Shown here piece after piece: positions 8,003 through 17,350 of a stretch of DNA of 64,000 bases. Under the pieces are notes generated by a model. It was given only the letters and a program-made list of their open reading frames with translations, did no database searches and was not told where the DNA came from. Within the stretch, counting starts at the first letter, position 1. Each line of letters begins with the position of its first letter. Made by a program: the position numbers and the translations under genes. Location of the stretch: positions 62,001 through 126,000 of the forward strand of contig NZ_JAPAAF010000006.1 in NCBI RefSeq assembly GCF_025907915.1, written 5' to 3'. The stretch is from Gaoshiqia sediminis. GTDB lineage: Bacteria > Bacteroidota > Bacteroidia > Bacteroidales > Prolixibacteraceae.

Positions 8003-10330
8003 TTAGAATTTAAAGTTGTACGTAATTGAAGGAATCCAACGGAACAAGGTTGTTTGAACTGCCTGCGTTTTTAAGGGATCACTGGGATCTTCCTGAAAAG
8101 TTATAGAATAGGCATTTTCACGGCCATAAGCATTGTATAATGAAAAATTCCAGCTTGATTCAAACTTTTCCGTTTTTTTTCGTTGCAAGGTCATCCCAAG
8201 GTCAAGGCGATGATAAGCAGGCATACGATAGCCATTACGCTCAGTGTAATAATTTACTACCTGACCGGCCACTTCATATTTCCCGCTTGGAAAGGTAACT
8301 GCATTGCCTGTGTAATATACCCACGAGGCCGACAGAGTTATCTTTTTGGAAAGATCATAAATACCCACAATAGAAATGTCATGTGTTCTGTCTTGCTTTG
8401 AAGGATAATATTCTCCATTATTTATCTCATCTATTTTTTTTTCGGTGCGGGCCAAGGTATAGCCAATCCAACCGTTTAATTTTCCGTATTTTTTCCTGAG
8501 GGAAAATTCCATGCCATACGCCCTACCCATTCCAAAGAGTAACTGTGATTCTACGCTTTCGTTAAACCGTAGCTCCGCTCCATCTTTGTAATCAATCTGG
8601 TTTTGCAGGTATTTGTAATAAATTTCCGTAGAAAATTCATAGGTATTGTTTTTGGAGTTCCGGAAATAACCTAGTGAAAATTGATCGGCAATTTCTGGTT
8701 TTACATTGTTACTGCTGGGTATCCATAAATCGGTGGGGTTACCTGAAGTAGAATTTGAAATTAAGTGCAGATTCTGGGTATTTCTTCCATACATTGCTTT
8801 AAAAGAACTTTTAGTGTTGATGATATATTTGATAGCGAGGCGCGGTTCAATGTTTAAATATGTTTTTACAAACTCTCCTGAACCATAAGTTGTGATGTAT
8901 GTAGTTTCACCCGATGAATTGTAAGAGTAAAATTCTCCCGGACCCAATGTGCTAAAGCTCGACAGGCGGATGCCATACTCAATTCCGAGCAGGTTGTCAG
9001 GTTTGTATTCATGAGAAATGTAAACTGCATTTTCCCATGCATACTTGTGAGGGAGATCTAATTCACTAATGGAGTAATCGGTTTCGGCCGTAATAACGCC
9101 TGGTATTATGTTGTGATAAATAGAGTTAAACCCAAACTTGTATTTATTTTTCGAATTTTTGAAAAATTGGAAGTCTTGTTTAATGTTGTAGTTCTGTATC
9201 CTTGAAATAATATCCCCCTCTGTACTTCCAAAATCTGTGTGAATGTTGTAATCGTAATTGCTGAAAATAACAGAAGTATTTGCGAATATTTTATCATTGA
9301 TTAGATGATTCCACCTTAGCGTTCCGGTAATATTTCCCCAGTCAACTCCAATCCGATCTTCGAAACCGAGTACATCCCGGCCAAAATAACCAGAGATAAG
9401 AATCCTGTTTTTTTTATTTATGTGATAGTTTGCCTTGGCATTTAAATCATAAAAATATAGCTTTGATTGATTTACAGAACTATATTTCGAAAGCTTAAGA
9501 AACAGATCTGCGTAAGTTCTTCTTCCTGAGATAGTAAAAGAACCTTTGTCTTTTTCTATTGGCCCATCAATCTTTAAACGTGAAGAAATCAAACCAATAC
9601 CTCCTTCGACTCCGAATTTTTGATTGCTACCCTCCTGCATCTTAATGTCTAATACAGAAGAGAGGCGACCACCATATTCGGATGGTTGGCTTCCTTTATA
9701 AAGGGTCACGTCTTTTAATGCATCGGAATTGAACACAGAAAAGAAACCCAACAGGTGTGAGGCGTTGTAAACCGTCGCTTCATCCAATAAAATCAAATTT
9801 TGATCTGCAGCGCCGCCACGAACATAAAATCCACTATTCCCTTCCCCGGCTGCCTTTACTCCTGGCATCAACTGAATGGCTTTGAGGATATCTTTTTCAC
9901 CAAATAATACAGGAATTTTTTCTATCGTTTTTACATTTATTTTTTCAACTCCCATTTGTATTTTGGTAATATTTTCATCTTGCCTTTCTGCACTTACAAC
10001 CACTTCTTCAAGTTCGTTCACATTTTCATTAAGTGTGAAATTAGATTTGGAGTTTTTTCTTAACGCTATTGTAACCGATTGTGGTTCATATCCTATAAAC
10101 TGGGCAGTAACTGTGTAGTCACCTTCAGTAGTTGTGATGGAATAAAAACCATAAGCATTAGTAACTGTGCCAACAGTTTGTAGTTCTCTAATAAATATTG
10201 TGGCACCAATTAATTCTTCTCCTGTTTTTTCGTCTTTTACATAACCACTTATGGTGTATTTTGTTTGAGCGTACATAGAAAAAGCAAATAAGCAGAATAT
10301 GGCTAGAATAAACAATCCCCTTTTTTTCAT
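8003..10330 (-). CDS. TonB-dependent outer membrane receptor with carboxypeptidase-like N-domain
   Basis: 775 residues. Signal peptide at 1-21; carboxypeptidase-regulatory-like beta domain at about 24-110 (YTISGYVKDEKTGEELIGAT); plug domain at about 120-230 (MPGVKAAGEGNSGFYVRGG, then DEATVYNASHLLGFFSVFNS); then the 22-strand barrel ending in YNFKF. The plug pattern is that of receptors paired with DUF4249. First gene of a two-gene operon with the DUF4249 lipoprotein. It takes up an unknown ligand using TonB energy, or exports or senses through the neighbouring system; uptake is the family default. A TAGTTTTG -7 box and the shared motif lie upstream. Confidence 0.93.
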   Translation of the reverse strand: MKKRGLFILAIFCLFAFSMYAQTKYTISGYVKDEKTGEELIGATIFIRELQTVGTVTNAYGFYSITTTEGDYTVTAQFIGYEPQSVTIALRKNSKSNFTLNENVNELEEVVVSAERQDENITKIQMGVEKINVKTIEKIPVLFGEKDILKAIQLMPGVKAAGEGNSGFYVRGGAADQNLILLDEATVYNASHLLGFFSVFNSDALKDVTLYKGSQPSEYGGRLSSVLDIKMQEGSNQKFGVEGGIGLISSRLKIDGPIEKDKGSFTISGRRTYADLFLKLSKYSSVNQSKLYFYDLNAKANYHINKKNRILISGYFGRDVLGFEDRIGVDWGNITGTLRWNHLINDKIFANTSVIFSNYDYNIHTDFGSTEGDIISRIQNYNIKQDFQFFKNSKNKYKFGFNSIYHNIIPGVITAETDYSISELDLPHKYAWENAVYISHEYKPDNLLGIEYGIRLSSFSTLGPGEFYSYNSSGETTYITTYGSGEFVKTYLNIEPRLAIKYIINTKSSFKAMYGRNTQNLHLISNSTSGNPTDLWIPSSNNVKPEIADQFSLGYFRNSKNNTYEFSTEIYYKYLQNQIDYKDGAELRFNESVESQLLFGMGRAYGMEFSLRKKYGKLNGWIGYTLARTEKKIDEINNGEYYPSKQDRTHDISIVGIYDLSKKITLSASWVYYTGNAVTFPSGKYEVAGQVVNYYTERNGYRMPAYHRLDLGMTLQRKKTEKFESSWNFSLYNAYGRENAYSITFQEDPSDPLKTQAVQTTLFRWIPSITYNFKF

Positions 10331-10349
10331 CTTTTTTATTTTGAAGGGG

Positions 10350-10357
10350 CAAAACTA
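10350..10357 (-). promoter_or_regulatory. Putative -7 box of the TonB receptor/DUF4249 operon
   Basis: The minus strand reads TAGTTTTG, matching TAnnTTTG, about 20 bases before the receptor start codon. The shared motif at 10391-10420 lies 33 bases further upstream. Confidence 0.5.
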
Positions 10358-10390
10358 TAAACAGGCACCTGCATTTTTAATAAAAAATAA

Positions 10391-10420
10391 CCGAAGCGGA
10401 CAAAAAGAGGAGTGAAAATA
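10391..10420 (-). promoter_or_regulatory. Shared upstream motif, copy 2 (candidate LytTR site)
   Basis: Plus-strand bases cgaagcggacaaaaag then aggagtgaaaata match the copy at 7106-7134 with a few substitutions and a one-base shift. The block lies between the stop of the LytTR regulator gene and the TonB receptor promoter. Confidence 0.4.
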
Positions 10421-10435
10421 GAATTTCACTGGTTT

Positions 10436-11197
10436 TTAATTGCCTGATAACCAGTTTAGAAAATCTCTGGATTTTTCTTTGCTTATAATTATTTTTTCTT
10501 TGAAAGGTATAATAAGGCTTACCGATAACTTACGGGCAAAATACTGCGATGCATTGGTAATGGCTTTTCGGTTGATTAAAAATTGTCGGTTTGCCCGGTA
10601 AAAATCATTTCCTGTAATTTTTTCCAGTTCTTCAAGCGTCTTATTTACGGAGTATGGTTTTTGGTCAAAAGCTATGAGATGTGTAACTTCATATTTAATG
10701 TAAAATAGTGCGATATCATCAAGTTTTACCGGAATAATATTGTCTTTTTGGTAAACTAAAACTGAAACCTGTTTTTGATTTCTTTTACCTTCCAATAGTT
10801 CAAGTATTGTTTTGTATGACGGTGCGTTATTAGCAAAACTAGCACTTAAATCCATGTATTTTTTTAGTGATTCCTGTATTGCTTTTTTTGTAAACGGTTT
10901 TAATATGTAGTCTATTCCGTTTACTTTAAATGCCTTCAAGGCATATTCATCATAAGCCGTACAGAAAATTACAGGAGATTTTATTGGAGTTTTATTAAAT
11001 ATTTCAAAGCTTAGGCCATCGCCCAGCTGAATATCACAAAATATTAAATCCGGTCTTTCATTGTTTCGAAAGTAGGCAACACCTTCCTTTACCGACCTTA
11101 TACTTGCCATGATTTGTACCTCATTATCAACTTCTAAAATGGTCGCGGCCAAATTGTCGGCTGTATGGTGTTCATCTTCAATGATTACTATTTTCAT
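10436..11197 (-). CDS. LytTR-family response regulator
   Basis: 253 residues. Receiver domain at 1-120: acidic pocket IIEDEHH near 4-10, phospho-acceptor Asp in DLIFCDIQLGDG near 55, and KPF near 102. LytTR DNA-binding domain at about 145-250, with the RANRQFLINRKAI segment. It should be phosphorylated by the kinase encoded immediately upstream (20-base overlap of the two genes). Its likely targets are the efflux operon and the TonB receptor operon next to it, which share an upstream motif; that is inference. Confidence 0.93.
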   Translation of the reverse strand: MKIVIIEDEHHTADNLAATILEVDNEVQIMASIRSVKEGVAYFRNNERPDLIFCDIQLGDGLSFEIFNKTPIKSPVIFCTAYDEYALKAFKVNGIDYILKPFTKKAIQESLKKYMDLSASFANNAPSYKTILELLEGKRNQKQVSVLVYQKDNIIPVKLDDIALFYIKYEVTHLIAFDQKPYSVNKTLEELEKITGNDFYRANRQFLINRKAITNASQYFARKLSVSLIIPFKEKIIISKEKSRDFLNWLSGN

Positions 11198-12227
11198 TCC
11201 TCAGAATTTTAATACTTACTGAAAATTGGTTGCCTGTTGTGCGAATAATAACTACATCACCCGACAAAATTTTGTATCGTTCGGCAAGATTCGTCAGGCC
11301 TAAACCAGTTGTTGTTTCTGTGACTAATTTAGGCTGTAGGTTGTTGATCACGGTAATACTGCCTTCATCATATTTTATCTGTATTTGTAAGGGTGATTCG
11401 TTAGTTAAAGCATTATGTTTGATCGCATTTTCCGACAATAATTGAAGCGAGAATACAGGGACAAACCCTGTTTGTTGAATTTCTTTGGGAATATCTATAT
11501 TGAACTTCAAAGCTCCACCGTACCTGATTTTTTGCATTTTTAAGTAATCTAGGCATAATTTTATTTCATCTTTTATTTGTACAATATTGTTGTTTTCTGT
11601 AGAGACTGACACCCGTAAAAAATCTGACAACTTTATGAGATAATCTTCTGCAACATCAGGCGATTTATTTATTAGAGCTTTAAGCGTATTCAATGAGTTA
11701 AACAAAAAATGAGGATGTATTTGCTGTTTTAACTGTTGATACATGGCTTCGCTGTTTTTTTGTTTTAGTTGAGCATTTTCAATCTCAATTTTCGTTTTCT
11801 TTTCTCGGAGTAATAGTAAATCCATGAGAATTAGGATCACGGTATTCAGTGAAATTGCCATAACTATAATTGCGTAAGGAGAATGGGATTCGGTTATCTC
11901 GCTGGCTGTGTTAATCGTAGAAAAAATTATTTTACGCATTCTGATTGCAAACATGATGAAACTGACAGATAGCAAATAGCTTATCAAGTATCTTAGTCTG
12001 TTGAAATTTTTTTTTCTGTATTCAAGTATTCCCAGGAAATAATGAATGGCAATATTTATTATCCAGGCAAAAAAGATGATTAATGTAATTGATAAAACTG
12101 CCTTGGGATATATATTATAAGATACAGCCCTTATAATGAATATTGGAGTAATAGCCAGAATCCCTATTAAAGGCGAGGTATAAAGTGTAACAAGCAAAAG
12201 TTTTTTGATGTTTGAATCTATTTTCAT
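11178..12227 (-). CDS. LytS-type sensor histidine kinase
   Basis: 349 residues. Four hydrophobic segments cover about residues 8-135, with no large sensor domain; a short coiled coil follows, then the His_kinase core with the phospho-acceptor His in QIHPHFLFNSLNTLKAL near 167 and an HATPase domain with ENAIKHNAL and GLGLTNLAERY. This is the histidine kinase class paired with LytTR regulators. The signal must be sensed in or at the membrane. The minus strand carries TAAATTTG only 7 bases before the start codon, so a leaderless mRNA is possible. Confidence 0.92.
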   Translation of the reverse strand: MKIDSNIKKLLLVTLYTSPLIGILAITPIFIIRAVSYNIYPKAVLSITLIIFFAWIINIAIHYFLGILEYRKKNFNRLRYLISYLLSVSFIMFAIRMRKIIFSTINTASEITESHSPYAIIVMAISLNTVILILMDLLLLREKKTKIEIENAQLKQKNSEAMYQQLKQQIHPHFLFNSLNTLKALINKSPDVAEDYLIKLSDFLRVSVSTENNNIVQIKDEIKLCLDYLKMQKIRYGGALKFNIDIPKEIQQTGFVPVFSLQLLSENAIKHNALTNESPLQIQIKYDEGSITVINNLQPKLVTETTTGLGLTNLAERYKILSGDVVIIRTTGNQFSVSIKILRNENSNH

Positions 12228-12753
12228 TACAATGCAAATTTATATTTTATTCCTTGATAGAAATTGTGTTGCAATACCAAAGCAGGCAAAATTTACCTTG
12301 TAATGGACATATTGCAGAGCGAACATTTTAGTTTAGTAATAAGAACCGGATTGGTTTTCAAATCGACTTTTTAAAAGTAAAAGAATTTTTTTTGTAAGGC
12401 TTTGCAAGACCGTTTTAATTGGCTTTTCGGAGTAGGCTCATTTGTCGTAGTATATTACCTACGTCCTTCTTCTTCAGTATCTAACTTATAACCAGATAAC
12501 TTCGATTTCATTACCAACACGAGGATAGTCTCAATGAAAATAAGTGATACATTTTTGGAATCTACGGTTGCGGTCAACTCTGTTGGGGCTTGTCCTTGCA
12601 AAATCACTTGTTGGATATAGATCTGCATGGTATTCAGTACATTGTAAATAAAAATGCGCAGCGAGTCGTTACTAAAAATAAATTCTTTGGAAAACAAGAG
12701 CAATTCATGTGTCGGGTTCTCTTTAGGTTGCGCAGAACGAACTCCATAATATT
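12228..12753. other. Intergenic/decayed region, possible broken minus-strand ORF
   Basis: About 525 bases without a recognised gene. A minus-strand frame stays open from about 12770 to 12455 and reads like a real protein (YYGVRSAQPKENPTHELL near its start), but it has no proper start codon, it overlaps the head of the Kelch fragment and I do not recognise it. It may be the tail of a lost gene. Confidence 0.35.
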
Positions 12754-13200
12754 TTGTCTTTTGTAATCGATGAAATTGGATACGTATTCGGAGGCATCAA
12801 TAATGGAATTTACGAAGATGATTTCTGGAAATATGATCCTACCGCGGATAGCTGGACTCGGTTGAGAGACATTTCGGATGCAACGGATGAAGATTACGAC
12901 GATGACTATGCCATTGTTCGAATTAATGCGGTGACTTTTGTGATGAACGGAATGGGCTATGTTGCCACAGGTGGTCGAAGTACAACAGGTGGTGACGTAT
13001 GGGAATATAATCCTGCCACCGACTTATGGGAAGAAAAAACCGAGTTGGCTGAGGACGGTAGCGGCGGAGCCGACCGCACTGAGGCCGTTGGGTTCACGAT
13101 AAACAATATTGGATACATCATGACAGGCCGAAATAGCGGCTATTATTTTGATGATGTTTGGCGTTTTGAACCAAGTTCAGAAATGAATGAATATGACTAA
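12754..13200 (+). pseudogene. Kelch-repeat protein, C-terminal remnant
   Basis: 148 codons with about two and a half Kelch/galactose-oxidase blades: GYVFGG then DFWKYDPTADSWTRL; GYVATGG then DVWEYNPATDLWEEK; GYIMTGRNSGYYFDDVWRFEP. Intact homologues next to DUF4907 genes are exported lipoproteins of about 330 residues. Here the first half and the signal peptide are missing and the frame opens from a TTG, so it is probably a beheaded pseudogene. It overlaps the DUF4907 reading frame, as in the intact arrangement. Residual expression as a small protein cannot be excluded. Confidence 0.7.
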
Positions 13201-13210
13201 TTGGAAGTCA

Positions 13211-13522
13211 ATGAAACTTAAAAGAGTAATAATCCTGCTAGTTGGCGGATTATTACTCTTTAGTTGCCAGCGAGATTCAAAGCCGAAGCTCGAAGTGTTT
13301 CAAACTGAAAAAGGATGGGGTTACGTGGTGAAAAAGAGTGATCACGTTGTTATCCACCAGGGTATCATTCCGGCTGTTCCCGGAAATCAGTCGTTTTCAA
13401 CCAAAGAAGACGCTGAAAAAATCGGCCAGTTGGTATTAAAAAAAATAAATGACGATCAGCATCCTTCATTAACTGTAAATGAGCTTGACAGCCTTCATGT
13501 TTTTTATTTCTCTCCCCAATAA
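13211..13522 (+). CDS. DUF4907 lipoprotein
   Basis: I choose the Met at 13211 because MKLKRVIILLVGG plus LLLFSCQRD gives a clean lipoprotein signal with Cys near 19. An earlier Met at 13187 would add eight polar residues. The mature part (WGYVVKKSDHVVIHQGIIPA, then GNQSFSTKEDAEKIGQLV and LTVNELDSLHV) is the DUF4907 pattern. Such genes usually follow a Kelch-repeat gene, as here. Function unknown. With its Kelch partner broken and no promoter seen, it may no longer be expressed. Confidence 0.7.
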   Translation: MKLKRVIILLVGGLLLFSCQRDSKPKLEVFQTEKGWGYVVKKSDHVVIHQGIIPAVPGNQSFSTKEDAEKIGQLVLKKINDDQHPSLTVNELDSLHVFYFSPQ

Positions 13523-13717
13523 AGAACTATCTGGGCATTTTGATTTTCTTTCTATTCGATTTTCTCCACAAATTGATTATTCTCAGCACGTATCAAAAGC
13601 ATCAATAAATACATTTGAATATCTCATAAAAGAAATTGACCATCTCTCGAGAAAATGGATAAAAGTTTTTGCATATCAATAACGGGGATCAGGTGATATT
13701 TCCGGTGGATTAAATTT

Positions 13718-14970
13718 TCAAGCATAAATTTTAGAGACTCTGAAAAGGAAATATTTAACATCGTTCACCCCTCTCAAAACTGCTCTGAAAGCTTTAAGTT
13801 TAGCGTTGAAGGATTCAGCTGAGGCATTGGTACTACGGTTATCAAAGAAGTTCAATATTTCCGTGTAATGGGTATAGATAGTTGCAGAGATTGTGTTAAA
13901 AGATTCAAAGCCTGAATCAGTTATCTGGTTGTACCATATTGCCAGCTTCGCCAAGCTGGCACCTTTGTCTTTTGTAAGTGAAAGGATCATTCGCAGAGAA
14001 AGGGTCAGGCTATAAGCTTGTTTGATGCCGGGATATTGGGCAAACAGGATCTTTGCTCTTTCCTTTTGTGTATTGGACCATTTGTCGGCTGACTTGAAAA
14101 GCAGGTATCTGCTCCGGGCGAGGAGTTGTCTTTTTGTATCCCCGTTGTCAAATCGAAAAGGCACATCCTGTAGGGCTACATAGGCCAGTTTCTGTACATG
14201 GAAACGCTCGATAACCTTTGTTGGCTTGGTAAAACAATGTTTTACAATCAGGTTCATTATCCGGCTATATCAAGGGTGATTTCATCAACCTTATCGCGTA
14301 ACTTTTTGGGGATTTTCATCAAGATATCAATAACTGATTCCGACTTTGTCCCTTTAATCATGGCGCCCAATGCACCTTTTCGCCCTTTAGCTGCTTTGTT
14401 GGTCAATATCGTGTTAAGTTCCCCGTTCGACAGGGATCTCTCGTTAAGGCTCAACTGTGCCCCGCTATTGTCGGGAAACAGCAGCCAGTCTTCGGCATGG
14501 TCTTTCTGATCTCACCCGGGATAATCGCTAAAATGCTCCTTATATTGCTGCCCAAAATGATCGCCATCGATGAAATAAAATTTTTCAAAACTATTGCTAC
14601 TGATCGGGTAGTTGTCCACCTATTCCTTTTAAAAAAGACGCGAAACTTTTTGTGTAACGCGTTCCTTCTGCTGTTGTATCCCAGTTGTTGCTGATGATTT
14701 GCCCCTGTCTCTTCAACCTTCCATTTCCGCCTCCTTATACGAAGAAACACCGCCCTTCCTCGTATTGGTTGTACGGTTACCGGAGCATGAAACCCTGTTG
14801 AGCTAAGCTTAACATGTTTGTACGCCGGAGGAGCAACGTTCATCTCATCCAGATAAACATCAATTGTCTTATCCTTGATTTGTACATCGGCAATCTAAAA
14901 TAATCAAACAATTCTTCCGGTAGAATGGCTTTGATAAGCTGGTTGTATTGACTTTGCGCCGATCCCATGG
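13718..14970 (-). pseudogene. ISAon1-family transposase, multiply frameshifted
   Basis: Pieces of one DDE transposase follow each other in order on the minus strand but in different frames. They are LIKAILPEELFDYF near 14,960-14,910; DVQIKDKTIDVYLDEMN then RRRKWKVEETG; SNNWDTTAEGTRYTKSFASF; FYFIDGDHFGQQYKEHF; SLNERSLSNGELNTILTNKA; and the C-terminal part with STNASAESFNAKLKAFRA and FRVSKIYA before the stop at 13718. This is the two-part ISAon1-type (ISL3-like) transposase. At least four frameshifts make it dead. I could not define terminal inverted repeats. Confidence 0.75.
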
Positions 14971-15118
14971 CTGTTGTCTAAAAAAACCAGGCAAAGATCT
15001 ACTAATTTTTTTACTCCACCTACTCTTTGAAGTGATCCGGGATCCGCTATCTGTGTGCAAAATGCGTGCAAATAAAAAGGAGCTACAAATTTAATCTTTA
15101 TAACTCCTTCATTATCAG

Positions 15119-15192
15119 TAGCGAGAGGCGGGCATGATCCGCCGACCTCATGATTATGAATCATGCGCTCTAACCAGCTGAGCTACCTCGCC
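15119..15192 (-). tRNA. tRNA-Met (CAU)
   Basis: On the minus strand a 74-base cloverleaf folds. Acceptor stem GGCGAGG pairs with TCTCGCT, including two G-U pairs, and the discriminator is A. D-arm GCTCAGCTGGTTAGAGC; anticodon stem CATGA/TCATG with loop TTCATAA, anticodon CAT; T-stem GGCGG/CCGCC. The T-loop is ATCATGC instead of the usual TTCnAnY. The acceptor does not encode CCA. The first acceptor pair is a wobble pair and the D-arm looks elongator-like, so elongator Met is more likely than initiator; a lysidine-modified Ile isoacceptor is the alternative. Confidence 0.9.
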
Positions 15193-15342
15193 ATTAAGTT
15201 GACTTTGCAATTTAGTTCAATTCTGTTTTTTGAGCGGGTGCAACCGTTGTCGCTATTCCAAAATTGCGGTGCAAATATAGTGTTTAATTTCCACCAATTC
15301 CAAGTAATTTTTTATTTTTTTATTTCACAGTTCTCAATCTAA

Positions 15343-15372
15343 TTGATTAAATGAACGATAATACCTATATTG
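15343..15372 (+). promoter_or_regulatory. Promoter of the START-like gene
   Basis: TTG at 15343-15345, a 20-base spacer and TATATTG at 15366-15372 fit the Bacteroidota -33/-7 pattern. The -7 box lies downstream of the Met at 15351, which supports the Met at 15390 as the real start. Confidence 0.5.
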
Positions 15373-15389
15373 CAACAAACAAAACAACC

Positions 15390-15779
15390 ATGACTACCAA
15401 AGCAAAAATTCAACTCGAGTATTCGATCAATTGTTCCCCCGCTGTGTTGTATAATCGTTTAAGCAGTGCTTCCGGCCTGTCTGAATGGTTTGCCGATGAT
15501 GTGCATGTAAGAGGAAAGGTGTATACCTTTATTTGGGAAGGATCGGAGCAGGTGGCCGAGATGGTGCAAAGCCGCGACGGGAAACACGTGCGTTTTAATT
15601 GGATCAATCCCGAGGAAGATGATGATGAAACCTACTTTGAGTTCCGGATCAATAAAGATGAACTTACCGGTGACGTTTCCTTGGTTGTGACCGACTTTGC
15701 CGAGCAAGGAGAGGAAGATGAGGCCGTTGACCTCTGGAATTCTCAGATAGCCGATCTGAGACGCGTACTTGGTTGCTAA
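15390..15779 (+). CDS. START-like (SRPBCC superfamily) domain protein
   Basis: 129 residues from the Met at 15390 (TTKAKIQLEYSINCSPAVLY). The whole protein is one helix-grip domain of the AHSA1/START type: SASGLSEWFADDV, then VYTFIWEGSEQVAEM, VRFNWIN and a long C-terminal helix LWNSQIADLRRVLG. It is a cytosolic protein of a family widespread in Bacteroidota that may bind a hydrophobic ligand; exact function unknown. An upstream in-frame Met at 15351 would precede the likely -7 box. Confidence 0.82.
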   Translation: MTTKAKIQLEYSINCSPAVLYNRLSSASGLSEWFADDVHVRGKVYTFIWEGSEQVAEMVQSRDGKHVRFNWINPEEDDDETYFEFRINKDELTGDVSLVVTDFAEQGEEDEAVDLWNSQIADLRRVLGC

Positions 15780-15810
15780 AGGATTTTCTTTTAAATTCTC
15801 TAAAATAACT

Positions 15811-15818
15811 TAGTTTTG
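15811..15818 (+). promoter_or_regulatory. Putative -7 box of the LptF/G-glycosyltransferase genes
   Basis: TAGTTTTG, 23 bases before the LptF/G start codon. No convincing -33 element is seen at the expected spacing. Confidence 0.4.
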
Positions 15819-15841
15819 TAATCGTTTCCCAAAAACAGACC

Positions 15842-17350
15842 ATGAAACGTTTACATGTTTTTATCTTAAAAAGTTTTCTCGGGCCATTTCTGATGACCTT
15901 CTTCATTTGTGTTTTCATCCTGCTGATGCAGTTTCTGTGGAAATATATTGATGATATGGTTGGGAAAGGACTCGAATGGAACATTGTGGTTGAATTGCTG
16001 TTTTATGCTTCTTTGGCCTTGGTGCCCATGGCTTTTCCACTTGCCATGTTGCTGGCTTCCATCATGACTTTCGGGAATTTAGGCGAGAACTATGAACTGG
16101 TGGCCATGAAAGCTTCAGGAATTTCCTTGTTTCGGATTATGCGTCCTTTACTGTTTATCGCGGTTGGCCTTACGATGTTTGCCTTTTATTTTTCAAATAA
16201 TATTTTGCCAAAAACCAACCTGAAATTCGGGGCCCTCATGTACAGCGTGAAACGGCAAAAACCGGAAATGATCATAAATGAAGGTGTATTTTCGAATGAT
16301 ATGGATGGTTACAGCATCAAGGTCGACCGCAAAAGCCGTAGCAGCAACCTGCTTTATGGAATCTTGATTTACGACCATACCAATAATCAGGGAAATGTTT
16401 CCGTGACGGTGGCCGATTCGGGGTATATGAAAATTTCGGAAGACAAGAAATTTATGGTGATGACCTTGTTTGACGGAGAAACAGCTGTTGAGGAAAACCC
16501 GAACGAGCGCGGGCGCGACAAACGTTACCCGTTTCGTCGTACCCGTTTTGGCAAGCAGGTGATTACTGTTCCGTTACGCGATTTCGAGTTTAAGCGTACA
16601 GATGAAAATATGTTGCGGAATGCCTACCGAATGATGAACTTGGGGCAGCTGGAGCATTCGGAAGACTCACTCTATACTGATTTTAATTACAGGGTCAGGC
16701 GCTTTGCCATCAGTATGCGCTATAACGATGCCCTGAACCGCTCGGTGGTTGAGTTGACACAACCAGTTGACTCGTTAAGGAATTATCAGGTTTTTAAGGC
16801 AGACTCCGTGGTTGATGTTGCAGAAGTTTACAGCCGGTTGGATCCCATGCAAAAAGACGAGATTGTATCTTCGGCCCTTAACTCGGCCCGAATGAATAAG
16901 CAGATTATCGATCAGAACGTTTTTGAATTGTACAATCTGAAAAAAAATGTCAACAAGTATTCAATGGAAAAACACCGGAAATTTACCTGGTCGGTGGCCT
17001 GCCTTATCTTCTTTTTTATTGGTGCGCCGCTGGGGGCAATCATTCGTAAAGGCGGACTGGGAATGCCGGTTGTTGTTTCTATATTAATGTTCATTACCTA
17101 TTACATGGTGTCCATTTCCGGGGAGAAATTTGCGCGCGAAGACATGTGGGGAATGTCTCAGGGAATGTGGTTTTCCACCTTCATCTTTTTGCCTGTTGGA
17201 TTTTTCCTAACCTACAAGGCAGCCAATGACTCGGGCCTCATGAATATTGAAACCTATCAGCACAACCTCAAACGTTTCTTCTCGTTTATTATTAATCTGA
17301 AAAATAAACATGTAAAGGCTGCACATGCGGATACTTCAGCTGACCAATAA
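15842..17350 (+). CDS. LptF/LptG-family (YjgP/YjgQ) lipopolysaccharide transport permease
   Basis: 502 residues. Three membrane segments lie in the first 120 residues (FLGPFLMTFFICVFILLMQF; LVPMAFPLAMLLASIMTF), a periplasmic beta-jellyroll region follows at about 130-370, and three more segments lie at about 385-475 (GAPLGAIIRKGGLGMPVVVS). This is the YjgP/YjgQ family, whose members pass lipopolysaccharide from the inner membrane to the Lpt bridge. Bacteroidota versions carry a longer middle part, as here. The gene overlaps the next glycosyltransferase by 26 bases, linking LPS export with glycan assembly. Confidence 0.92.
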   Translation: MKRLHVFILKSFLGPFLMTFFICVFILLMQFLWKYIDDMVGKGLEWNIVVELLFYASLALVPMAFPLAMLLASIMTFGNLGENYELVAMKASGISLFRIMRPLLFIAVGLTMFAFYFSNNILPKTNLKFGALMYSVKRQKPEMIINEGVFSNDMDGYSIKVDRKSRSSNLLYGILIYDHTNNQGNVSVTVADSGYMKISEDKKFMVMTLFDGETAVEENPNERGRDKRYPFRRTRFGKQVITVPLRDFEFKRTDENMLRNAYRMMNLGQLEHSEDSLYTDFNYRVRRFAISMRYNDALNRSVVELTQPVDSLRNYQVFKADSVVDVAEVYSRLDPMQKDEIVSSALNSARMNKQIIDQNVFELYNLKKNVNKYSMEKHRKFTWSVACLIFFFIGAPLGAIIRKGGLGMPVVVSILMFITYYMVSISGEKFAREDMWGMSQGMWFSTFIFLPVGFFLTYKAANDSGLMNIETYQHNLKRFFSFIINLKNKHVKAAHADTSADQ

